Part shown: positions 1 to 6,622 of the stretch, one piece after another
Numbering within the stretch: the stretch's first letter is position 1
Layout: the number at the start of each line of letters is the position of its first letter
NCBI GenBank assembly: GCA_003554375.1
Contig: PWGF01000224.1
Span: 1-6,695, forward strand
Direction of reading: 5' to 3'
Length of the DNA: 6,695 nt
From: Spirochaetaceae bacterium
GTDB lineage: Bacteria > Spirochaetota > Spirochaetia > DSM-27196 > SKKC01
The notes under the pieces: generated by a model
What the model was told of the DNA's origin: nothing
The model's input: only the letters and a program-made list of their open reading frames with translations
The model's database searches: none
Position numbers and translations under genes: made by a program

Positions 1-140
1 CCGGTCGGCCCGGGGCGGGTCCATGCCGGCAACGATGACCAACCGGGGGGCTGGAGGGCGACGCTCGCGGGGTGTGGGGAGCGGGGGCGCGTGCGGGTGG
101 AAGCCGGACGAGGAGTGCGTGCGGAGGGGGCACGCCCGGG

Positions 141-158
141 GTCTTTGGTGTCTTTGGT
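141..158 (+). repeat. Perfect 9-bp tandem duplication in the jetA leader
   Basis: The 9-mer GTCTTTGGT occurs twice in direct succession (141-149 and 150-158), about 115 bp before jetA. It stands out as a T-rich island in an otherwise G-rich leader. It could be part of a promoter or a regulator half-site pair, but the sequence gives no proof of function. Confidence 0.5.
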
Positions 159-262
159 AGGGGAAACGTGGTGAGCGTCGGGGGCCGCGCGAGGCGTCGG
201 GAGCGGGAGGCCCCCTCGACGGGCGGGGGGTGAGTCCGTAGACTTGGGGGGAGACGGTGCGC

Positions 263-267
263 GGGAG
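263..267 (+). promoter_or_regulatory. Probable jetA ribosome binding site
   Basis: GGGAG lies 7 nt before the GTG at 275 and favours that start. The alternative GTG at 257 has a purine run (246-253) only 3 nt away, which is tighter than usual. Confidence 0.45.
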
Positions 268-274
268 TGTGGGG

Positions 275-1714
275 GTGCTTGACTATTTTGACCTTCGGAG
301 CATGCGGAAGAGCCATCCGGCGTGGCGGCTGATGGCGGCGGATAACGCCGCGCTCGTGGCGGGGTTTCTGGATGCGGCGTTCCGGGAGCCGAACGAGCGT
401 TCGCTGAGCGAGTCCGAGCTTGCGATGCGGCTGGAGGACTATCTGTTTCAGCTGCGGCAGGTGGAGGGCGAGGATGCGTTTCCGCGGCATGCGGTGAGCT
501 ATCTGGATGAGTGGGCGGACAACGACCATGGCTGGCTGCGGAAGTTCTATCCGCCGGGCTCGGACGAGGCGCACTACGACCTGACCCCGGCGACGGAGAC
601 GGCGCTCCAGTGGCTGGACGGGCTCTTTGAGCGCGGGTTCGTGGGCACCGAGAGTCGCCTCTATACCGCGGTGAGCCTGTTGCGGGAGATCGCGTCGGGC
701 GTAGAGGAGGACGAGGAAGTCCGGATCGCGGAGCTCGAGCGCAGGCGCCAGGCGATCGACGAGGAGATCCGCTCGATTCGCCGCGGGGAGATTCCGCTTC
801 TGGATTCGCGCAGCCTGAAGGAGCGCTTCGCCCAGTTCAGCCGCACCGCGCGCGAGCTTCTGAGCGACTTCCGCGCGGTGGAGCACAACTTCCGCGAGCT
901 CGACCGGAGCGTTCGCGAGCAGATCGCCGAGTGGGCGGGAGAGAAGAGCGAGATGCTCGAGCGGATCTTCGGCGAGCACGACGCGATCACCGAGAGCGAG
1001 CAGGGACAGAGCTTTCGCGCCTTCTGGGACTTCCTCATGACGCCGTCGAGCCAGGAGGAGCTGTCGTCGCTTCTGGACCGGGTCTTCGAAATCGAGGAGC
1101 TGGGCGAGGCGCGCGAGGACGACCGGCTGCGGCGCATCCACTTCGACTGGATGACGGCGGGCGAGCAGACGCAGCGCACGGTGGCGCGCCTTTCGCAACA
1201 GCTGCGGAGCTACCTCAACGACCGGGCGTTCTACGAGAACCGGCGGATCACCGAGATCCTCTCCGGGATCGAGCGGCGGGCCCTGGCGGTGCGCGATGCG
1301 ATTCCGAAGGGGACGTTCATGGAGATCGACGACTCCCGGCCGGCGGTGCATCTGCCGATGGAACGGCGACTCTTCTCGCCTCCGCTTCCGGCCGAGATAT
1401 CGGCGGAGGTAGAAGAGGCGCAGACCGAGGAGATCGATCCGTCGGCGCTCTTCGACCGCATCGCAGTCGACAAGGCGCGGCTCCTGGGCAACATCGACGC
1501 GGCGCTCCGCGAGCGGAGCCAGATTACGCTGCGAGCGCTGGTGGAGCGCTACCCGCTGGAGGAGGGGCTTGCGGAGCTGGTAACCTACTTCTCGCTGGCG
1601 AGCGAACACCCCCACGCCCACATCGACGAGGAGACGACGGAGTGGATCGAGTGGCGCAGCCGGGACGGGGTGCGCAGGCGGGCGCGGGCGCCGCGGGTGA
1701 TTTTTGCGGGGTAG
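275..1714 (+). CDS. jetA: Wadjet type I subunit JetA (DUF3375, kleisin-like, MksF family)
   Basis: JetA is the kleisin-type subunit that bridges the heads of the JetC dimer and binds JetB in the Wadjet SMC complex, acting on DNA in the cytoplasm. With the GTG at 275 the protein has 479 residues, normal for DUF3375. The N-terminus has the family signature HPAWRL at residues 14-19, followed by a helical N-terminal domain. A charged coiled-coil-like segment lies at about 140-172. The C-terminal winged-helix-like part contains the typical TLRALVERYPLEEGLAELV block near residues 418-436 and ends in APRVIFAG. I chose GTG 275 because family members start just before this point and GGGAG is well spaced. 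GTG 257 in the same frame would add six residues, and ATG 302 would cut into the conserved start. The gene is first in the operon. Its stop codon lies inside the first unit of the 19-bp array, and it is separated from jetB by 638 bp, which is unusual for this operon type. Family assignment is from recognised sequence patterns; the role is from published work. Confidence 0.95.
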   Translation: MLDYFDLRSMRKSHPAWRLMAADNAALVAGFLDAAFREPNERSLSESELAMRLEDYLFQLRQVEGEDAFPRHAVSYLDEWADNDHGWLRKFYPPGSDEAHYDLTPATETALQWLDGLFERGFVGTESRLYTAVSLLREIASGVEEDEEVRIAELERRRQAIDEEIRSIRRGEIPLLDSRSLKERFAQFSRTARELLSDFRAVEHNFRELDRSVREQIAEWAGEKSEMLERIFGEHDAITESEQGQSFRAFWDFLMTPSSQEELSSLLDRVFEIEELGEAREDDRLRRIHFDWMTAGEQTQRTVARLSQQLRSYLNDRAFYENRRITEILSGIERRALAVRDAIPKGTFMEIDDSRPAVHLPMERRLFSPPLPAEISAEVEEAQTEEIDPSALFDRIAVDKARLLGNIDAALRERSQITLRALVERYPLEEGLAELVTYFSLASEHPHAHIDEETTEWIEWRSRDGVRRRARAPRVIFAG

Positions 1715-1917
1715 GGGGGTGGAGCTGAGGCGGTAAGGTAAAACTGGGGCTGCAAGGCGGGGGCCGGCCTTCAAGGGGGAGCTGAGCCGTGCGGGCGGAG
1801 CTGGGCCTAAAAGGTGAAGCCCCGCCGGGAAGGGGGAGCCGGGGCGGGAAGGCGGAGCCTGGGCCTGCAAGGTGAGGCCCGGGCGGGAAGGCGGAGCCGC
1901 GGCGGCAAGGTGGAGCT

Positions 1918-1953
1918 GGGCGTGCGGGCGAAGCTGCGGCGGTAAGGCGGAGC
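1918..1953 (+). repeat. 36-bp exact repeat, copy 1 (within the 19-bp array)
   Basis: The 36 bases at 1918-1953 recur without change at 2127-2162. The offset is 209 bp, exactly 11 periods of 19. This is much better conserved than the average pair of units and suggests a multi-unit duplication inside the array. Confidence 0.85.
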
Positions 1954-2126
1954 CGGGGCGGTGAGGCGGAGCTGGACCTGCAAAGCAGGGCTGGGCCTGC
2001 ACGGCGAAGCCACGCCGGAAAGCGAAGCCCAGGCCGGCAACGCGGAGCCGGGGCGGGAAGGTGGAGCCTGGGCGGCATGGCGGAGCCCGGGCGCTGAGGC
2101 AACGCCCAACCGGTAAGGCGAAGTCC

Positions 2127-2162
2127 GGGCGTGCGGGCGAAGCTGCGGCGGTAAGGCGGAGC
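2127..2162 (+). repeat. 36-bp exact repeat, copy 2 (within the 19-bp array)
   Basis: Second copy of the 36-base block at 1918-1953, in the same orientation and in register with the 19-bp period. Confidence 0.85.
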
Positions 2163-2312
2163 TGGGCCGATGAGGTAAAGCCCCGCCGGTAAGGCGAAGC
2201 GGGGCGGGAAGGCAGAGCCGGGCCGGTATGCGGGAGCCCAGCCGTGCGGGCGGAGCCGGGGCTGCAAGGCAAAGCCCGGCCGTGCAAGGCCAAGCGGGGC
2301 CGACAAGGCAAT

Positions 2313-2325
2313 CCCCCCCTCCCCC
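2313..2325 (+). repeat. Cytosine tract C7-T-C5 at the end of the array
   Basis: A run of seven C, one T and five C lies directly after the last array unit and 28 bp before the jetB start. It abruptly reverses the G-rich strand bias of the array. Such a tract can pair with the preceding G-rich units in RNA and may be prone to slippage, but it lies outside coding sequence. Confidence 0.6.
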
Positions 2326-2343
2326 GCCAAACCACACGCGAAT

Positions 2344-2348
2344 AAGGA
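2344..2348 (+). promoter_or_regulatory. Probable jetB ribosome binding site
   Basis: AAGGA lies 4 nt before the ATG at 2353 and 10 nt before a second in-frame ATG at 2359. The spacing does not clearly decide between them; 2359 would shorten JetB by two residues. Confidence 0.5.
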
Positions 2349-2352
2349 CGGG

Positions 2353-3150
2353 ATGGCAATGGCAGAGAGGTCACATACAACAACGCAACACTCCCGAGCC
2401 GGCGGTGGCGCCGGTGCTGCAGGCGCCACCGGTGCCGGCGCGGCTGCCGCTACTTCCAGGTCCGGGGGTCCCGCCGCGGCTGCCGGCCAGGCTGCCGGCA
2501 CTTCCGGCCGCTCCGCCGCCCACGGCGGCAACGAGCTCTCGGTGGTGCTGATCGCGCTCTTCAAGGGCGTCGTCGATCGCAACGACGACGAGCGGAAGTG
2601 GCGGCTGGTGGAGCGGTATGAGGGCCGGATCCAGGACTACGTGTCGGTCCTTGGGCTTTCGCTTGTGGTCTACCGGGAAGAGGGCTTTGCGTTTCTCACC
2701 TCAAGCGATCGGGACGAGGAAGAGTCCGATCTACCGCGCCTCGTTCCCCGGAGGCAGCTCTCCTATCCGGTAAGTCTCACCCTGGCGCTCTTGCGCAAGC
2801 GCCTTGCCGAGCACGACTCGTTCAGCGGCGAAGAGCGGCTCGTCCTCGATACCGAGGATGTGGTCGAGATGGTGCGCACGTTCCTGCCGGCCGGCACGAA
2901 CGAAGCAAAGGCGACCGACCAGATCCTCTCCTCGCTCCGGCGGGTGGCGGATTTGGGCTTCATCCGCTTTCTGAGCCGTGACGAGAACAAGCTCGAAGTC
3001 AAGCGCATCATCAAGGCGTTCGTGGACGCGCAGTGGCTCGAGGAGCTGGACCGGAAGCTTGCCGAGTACGCCGAACACGCCGCGGCGGCGTTCGGCTCGG
3101 AAGACGAACAGTCCCAAGACGACGGGAAGGAGGAGTCCGACGATGGCTAA
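2353..3150 (+). CDS. jetB: Wadjet type I subunit JetB (DUF4194, KITE-like, MksE family)
   Basis: JetB is the small winged-helix (KITE-like) partner of the JetA kleisin in the Wadjet SMC complex. The 265-residue product has three parts. Residues 1-58 are a low-complexity extension made almost entirely of Gly, Ala, Ser and Thr from about residue 17. Residues 61-240 are the DUF4194 core, recognised from the LIALFKGVV block (66-74), the RIQDYVSVLGLSLVV block (92-106), GFAFL (111-115), and the helical region around RQLSYPVSLTLALLRKRLAE (134-153). The C-terminus (about 249-265) is strongly acidic. The core is of normal family length; the N-terminal extension makes the protein longer than a typical JetB. 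No alternative ATG lies between residue 3 and the core, and an internal GTG at the core start would cut conserved residues, so the extension is probably translated. The gene overlaps jetC by 8 bp (ATGGCTAA), implying translational coupling. Confidence 0.94.
   Translation: MAMAERSHTTTQHSRAGGGAGAAGATGAGAAAATSRSGGPAAAAGQAAGTSGRSAAHGGNELSVVLIALFKGVVDRNDDERKWRLVERYEGRIQDYVSVLGLSLVVYREEGFAFLTSSDRDEEESDLPRLVPRRQLSYPVSLTLALLRKRLAEHDSFSGEERLVLDTEDVVEMVRTFLPAGTNEAKATDQILSSLRRVADLGFIRFLSRDENKLEVKRIIKAFVDAQWLEELDRKLAEYAEHAAAAFGSEDEQSQDDGKEESDDG
2404..2430 (+). repeat. Perfect inverted repeat in the 5' end of jetB
   Basis: GGTGGCGCC (2404-2412) and its exact reverse complement GGCGCCACC (2422-2430) flank a 9-nt loop. 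The very GC-rich stem sits about 50 nt inside jetB, in the codons of the Gly/Ala extension. It could slow translation or transcription early in the gene, or simply result from GGC/GCC codon richness. Confidence 0.6.
3127..3134 (+). promoter_or_regulatory. Strong ribosome binding site for jetC
   Basis: AAGGAGGA lies inside the end of jetB with 8 nt before the ATG at 3143. It fixes the jetC start at 3143; the same frame is open upstream to an ATG at 2978, but those residues are only a shadow of jetB. Confidence 0.85.
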
Positions 3151-6100
3151 CGATGCCGCGCACGGAGAGCTGGGGCTGGACGGTACCGCCGCCGAGAGCG
3201 GGCTTCTGGACTTTGCCGAGGACGACACGCTTGCGGGCTTCAGGCTGAGGCGGCTCGAGCTCTACAACTGGGGAACGTTCCACCACAAGGTGTACGTCCT
3301 GCCGATGGAGGGACGGAATGCCCTTCTGACCGGGGAGATCGGCTCGGGCAAGTCCACGATCGTCGACGCGGTGACGACGCTCCTGGTGCCGGCGGGCCGG
3401 GTATCGTACAACAAAGCGGCCGGCGCGGAGTTTCGCGAGCGCGATCTCAGGTCCTATGTCCTCGGCTACCACAAGTCCGAGCGCAGCTCGACCGGGAGCG
3501 CCGCCCGCCCGGTTCCGCTACGCGATCGCCATTCCTACTCCGTGATCCTGGCGGTCTTTGCCAACGAAGGGTTCGGCTCGGTGGTGACGCTGGCGCAGGT
3601 CTTTCACCAGAAGGAGTCGACCGGCCAGCCGTACCGCTTCTACGTGGTGAGCGACAGCGACCTGAGCATTGCCGAGCACTTCTCCGGCTTCGGCTCCGAC
3701 CTCTCGGCGCTCCGAAAGCAGATCCGGAATCTGCCCCACACCGAGGCGGTCTTCGACAGCTTCCCGCCGTACGGCGCGGCCTTCCGCCGGCGGTTCGGGC
3801 TTCAGAGCGAGCAAGCGCTCGAGCTTTTCCACCAAACCGTCTCCATGAAGGCCGTGGGAAACCTCACCGAGTTCGTGCGCGAGCATATGCTGGAGTCCTT
3901 CGACGTGCAGCCGCGTATCGAAGCGCTCATTACGCACTTCGAGGACCTCAACCAGGCGCACGAAGCAGTGCTCCGCGCCAAGAGACAGATCGAGCTCCTC
4001 GACCCGCTCGTGGAGAAGCTCGACCAGCATGCGGCCGCGGAAGAGCGCAAGGCGCACTGGCTCTTCTGCCGGAGCGGGCTCCGCGCGCACTTTGCCGCGC
4101 TGAAGGCGGGGCTCCTCGAGACGCGCATCGGGAACCTCGAGCAGGAGTCGGCCAAGGCTGAGGCCAAGCGGGAGCGCCTGCGAACGCAGCTCGCCGAGCA
4201 GCAGGGAGAGCGCGACGAGATCAAGCAGGCGATCGCCCAGAACGGCGGCGACCGGCTCGAGTCGCTGCGCAAGGAACGCGCCGGCCTGGAGCAGGACCGG
4301 AACCGGCGCATGGAGAAGTTCGAGCAGTACCGCCGGCTGTGCGAGACGCTCGAGCTTCCCCTCCCCGAGACCGAGGAGCGCTTCGTCGAAAACCGGCATG
4401 CGCTCGCGGAGCTCCTCGAGCGGACCAAAACGCACTCGGCGGACCTGGACAACCGCCGGACCGAGGCGGCGGTCGAGTTCAAGCGCCTCCGTGGCGAGCA
4501 CCAAGCGCTCCAAAGCGAGATAGAATCGCTCAAGCAGCGGCGAAGCAATATCGACTCGCGGCAGATCGCCATCCGCGACCAGCTGTGCGAAGCGCTCGAG
4601 CTCGAGCCGGCGGAGCTCCCGTTCGCGGGCGAGCTCATCATGGTGCGCGAGGAGGAAGCGGAGTGGGAAGGCGCGATCGAGCGGCTGTTGCGGAACTTCG
4701 GCCTCTCGCTTCTCGTCCCCGACGCGCTCTACTCCCGGGTTGCCGAGTGGGTGGACCGCACCAACCTTCGCGGCAGGCTCGTCTATTTCCGGGCCCGGGC
4801 GGATGCCGAGCCCGATCCCGAAGAGCCCGACGCCGCATCGCTCATCCGGAAGCTCACGATCAAGCCCGACACCGAGTTCCGCGGATGGCTCGAGCGCGAG
4901 CTGCAACACCGCTTCGACTACACCTGCTGCGAGACGCTCCAGGAGTTCCGGCGCGCAAGCCGCGCAATCACCCGGGCCGGACAGATCAAAGGCTCCAAGT
5001 CCCGGCACGAGAAAGACGACCGCCACGACATCGGCGACCGCAGCCGCTACGTTCTGGGCTGGCGTAACGACGAGAAGATCCGCGCGCTCGAGGCGCAGGC
5101 CCGCGAGCTCGAGCCGCGGATCGCCGACACCGGCACCGAAATCTCCCGCGTAGACCAGGAGCGCTCGGCGCTCAACGAACAGATACAGCGCATCTACGAG
5201 ATGCAGAGCATCGCGCGCTACGACGAGATCCATTGGCAGCCGGTGGCCGAGCGAATTGAGGAGGTCGAGGCGGAAATCGCCCAGCTCGAAAGCGCTTCGG
5301 ACGTCCTGGCCCGGCTCAACGAGCAGCTTACCTCCGTCGAGCAGCGCATCGCCGCCACCGACGACGAGCTCCGCGGCGTCTCGAACGAGATCGCCAAGCT
5401 CGAGGAGCGCCTTTCGACCGCGCGGACGCAGCACGCCGAAGCCCGGGAGACCGCCGACGCAAGCGAGACGCCCCTCCCCCAGCTTGCCGAGCACATCGAG
5501 CCGGTGCGGCACCAGGCGCTCGGGGAGCACCGGCTGACGGTGGAATCGTGCGACAACCGGCAGCAGGACCTCCGGGAGTGGATCCAGGCCAAGATCGACG
5601 GCGAGGACAAGCGGCTCAGGAGCCTCCACGAGCAGATCGTCCGAGCGATGGGAGAGTTCCGGCGCGACTACCCGGCGGAAACAAGCGAGATGGACGCCAC
5701 CGTGAAAGCGGGCGCGGAGTACCGCGCCCTCCTCGAGCGCCTCCGCGCCGACGACCTCCCCCGCTTCGAGGATCGCTTCAAGTCGCTCCTCAACGAGAAC
5801 ACGATCCGCGAGATCGCCAACTTCCACGCCCAGCTTGCCCGCGAATGCCAGAAGATCCGCGAGCGCGTGGCGCGGATCAACGAGTCCATGGCGGCGATCG
5901 AGTTCAACAAGGACCGGTACATCCGGCTCGAGGTCGACGACGCAACCGACAGTGAGATCCGCTCGTTCCGCCAGGAGCTCAAGAGCTGCACCGAAGGCTC
6001 GTTCACCGGCTCACGCGAAGACCAATACACCGAGCAGAAGTTCCTCCAGGTGAAACGGATAATCGACCGGTTCCGCGGGCGAGAGGGATTTGCGGACCTG

Positions 6101-6622
6101 GACCGCCGCTGGACCGAGAAGGTGACCGACGTACGCAACTGGTTCACTTTTGCCGCAAGCGAGCGCTGGAAGGAGGACGACACCGAGCACGAGCACTACG
6201 CCGACTCCGGCGGCAAGTCCGGCGGGCAGAAGGAGAAGCTCGCCTATACGGTGCTTGCCGCGAGCCTTGCCTATCAGTTCGGGCTCGAGTTCGGCGAGAC
6301 CCGCTCGCGCAGCTTCCGCTTCGTCGCGATCGACGAAGCGTTCGGCAAAGGGTCCGAGGAGTCCGCCCGCTACGGCCTGAGCCTCTTTAGTAGGCTCAAC
6401 CTCCAGCTCCTTATCGTTACCCCGCTCCGGCATATCCACATTATCGAGCCGTACGTCTCGACTGTTGGGTTCGTCCATGCCCGCGACGACGGCCAGTCGC
6501 TCCTCCGCTGCCTCACCATAGACGAGTATCGAGAGGAGATGCGCCGGCGCGGACGGGACGGCCACGACCGCTCCGAGCCCGCCCGGGAGGTCTCACATGC
6601 CTCGATGGACACGCCCAGCTGA
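3143..6622 (+). CDS. jetC: Wadjet type I ATPase JetC (SMC/MukB-like, MksB family)
   Basis: JetC is the ATP-driven SMC motor of Wadjet; two copies dimerise and extrude DNA loops. The 1159-residue protein starts at the ATG with the AAGGAGGA site. A short acidic lead is followed by the conserved YNWGTF (41-46) and the Walker A P-loop GEIGSGKST (64-72, lysine 70). The first long charged coiled coil covers about 260-500, and the hinge region about 500-685. The hinge includes the JetC-typical RHEKDDRH (621-628) followed by RYVLGW. The returning coiled coil covers about 690-950. The C-terminal head carries the ABC signature region SGGKSGGQKEK (1022-1032), the Walker B FRFVAIDEAF (1058-1067, Asp1064 and Glu1065), and the VTPLRHIHIIEPYV block that follows it. 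All catalytic motifs are present and the length is near the family norm, so the ATPase should be active. It overlaps jetB by 8 bp and jetD by 26 bp. The function is established for the family; domain borders are approximate. Confidence 0.97.
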   Translation: MANDAAHGELGLDGTAAESGLLDFAEDDTLAGFRLRRLELYNWGTFHHKVYVLPMEGRNALLTGEIGSGKSTIVDAVTTLLVPAGRVSYNKAAGAEFRERDLRSYVLGYHKSERSSTGSAARPVPLRDRHSYSVILAVFANEGFGSVVTLAQVFHQKESTGQPYRFYVVSDSDLSIAEHFSGFGSDLSALRKQIRNLPHTEAVFDSFPPYGAAFRRRFGLQSEQALELFHQTVSMKAVGNLTEFVREHMLESFDVQPRIEALITHFEDLNQAHEAVLRAKRQIELLDPLVEKLDQHAAAEERKAHWLFCRSGLRAHFAALKAGLLETRIGNLEQESAKAEAKRERLRTQLAEQQGERDEIKQAIAQNGGDRLESLRKERAGLEQDRNRRMEKFEQYRRLCETLELPLPETEERFVENRHALAELLERTKTHSADLDNRRTEAAVEFKRLRGEHQALQSEIESLKQRRSNIDSRQIAIRDQLCEALELEPAELPFAGELIMVREEEAEWEGAIERLLRNFGLSLLVPDALYSRVAEWVDRTNLRGRLVYFRARADAEPDPEEPDAASLIRKLTIKPDTEFRGWLERELQHRFDYTCCETLQEFRRASRAITRAGQIKGSKSRHEKDDRHDIGDRSRYVLGWRNDEKIRALEAQARELEPRIADTGTEISRVDQERSALNEQIQRIYEMQSIARYDEIHWQPVAERIEEVEAEIAQLESASDVLARLNEQLTSVEQRIAATDDELRGVSNEIAKLEERLSTARTQHAEARETADASETPLPQLAEHIEPVRHQALGEHRLTVESCDNRQQDLREWIQAKIDGEDKRLRSLHEQIVRAMGEFRRDYPAETSEMDATVKAGAEYRALLERLRADDLPRFEDRFKSLLNENTIREIANFHAQLARECQKIRERVARINESMAAIEFNKDRYIRLEVDDATDSEIRSFRQELKSCTEGSFTGSREDQYTEQKFLQVKRIIDRFRGREGFADLDRRWTEKVTDVRNWFTFAASERWKEDDTEHEHYADSGGKSGGQKEKLAYTVLAASLAYQFGLEFGETRSRSFRFVAIDEAFGKGSEESARYGLSLFSRLNLQLLIVTPLRHIHIIEPYVSTVGFVHARDDGQSLLRCLTIDEYREEMRRRGRDGHDRSEPAREVSHASMDTPS
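6585..6590 (+). promoter_or_regulatory. Ribosome binding site for jetD
   Basis: GGGAGG lies within the 3' end of jetC, 6 nt before the ATG at 6597, and supports that start for jetD. Confidence 0.7.

Larger units (their letters stand above)
1..274. other. G-rich leader upstream of jetA, no convincing gene
   Basis: This stretch is strongly G-rich on the + strand and contains no ORF with recognisable homology. One + frame is open from the left edge to a TGA at 172-174, and a - strand frame is open through the whole stretch, but open frames are expected by chance at this GC content. A - strand reading near the left edge (positions 42 to 1, TTG start) gives a hydrophobic peptide, LVIVAGMDPP, that could be the beginning of a divergent gene leaving the window. 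It is too short to judge and has no ribosome binding site. The operon promoter is expected here, but I cannot identify convincing -35/-10 elements. Confidence 0.5.
1708..2315 (+). repeat. Degenerate tandem array, 19-bp period, about 32 units, between jetA and jetB
   Basis: Read by hand, the consensus is GGGGCGGNAAGGCGGAGCY. The central AAGG (or its variant) recurs at 1737, 1756, 1775, 1794, 1813, 1832, 1851, 1871, 1890, 1909, 1927, 1946, 1965, 1984, 2003, 2022, 2041, 2060, 2079, 2098, 2117, 2136, 2155, 2174, 2193, 2211, 2230, 2249, 2268, 2288 and 2307. That is 30 intervals averaging 19 bp, with only occasional 18 or 20. One more unit (1708-1726) fits in front and includes the jetA TAG. Units are diverged, but several are near identical, for example 18 identical bases at 1842-1859 and 1881-1898. 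The period is not a multiple of three, so a translated repeat is not expected to be conserved in one frame. The + strand is G-rich throughout. I recognise no known CRISPR, REP, BIME or IS element: there are no unique spacers and no conserved palindromic repeat. Function is unknown. Confidence 0.9.

Noticed and set aside
211..230. CCCCC / GGGGGG hairpin in the jetA leader
   Set aside because: The stem is about five pairs in a G-rich region where such pairings are expected by chance; there is no following U-run or other support.
1699..1706. T-rich stretch near the jetA end as a terminator
   Set aside because: The run of five T lies inside the coding sequence before the stop codon and I see no clear stem in front of it with normal terminator geometry.
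931..1728. Second + strand open frame inside jetA
   Set aside because: Gly/Ala/Arg-rich shadow of jetA in another frame; the jetA frame carries the DUF3375 signatures.
1708..2315. CRISPR array
   Set aside because: The period is 19 bp with no separation into a constant repeat and unique spacers; all positions drift, and no cas genes are nearby.
1807..2337. Pro-rich - strand ORF over the array
   Set aside because: It is a by-product of a stop-free repeat in GC-rich DNA, with no credible ribosome binding site or domain.
2978..3142. Upstream extension of the jetC frame to the ATG at 2978
   Set aside because: The added 55 residues are Ser/Arg/Thr-rich out-of-frame reading of jetB; the ATG at 3143 has a strong AAGGAGGA site and the protein matches the family from there.
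4500..5110. Frequent GAGCTC and CTCGAG words in jetC
   Set aside because: They are explained by abundant Glu-Leu and Leu-Glu codon pairs of the coiled coil with preferred GAG and CTC codons.
3518..5827. 769-codon open frame on the - strand within jetC
   Set aside because: It is a shadow of the real jetC frame caused by high GC third positions; its Leu/Glu/Val/Arg-rich product mirrors the coiled coil codons and has no domain I recognise.
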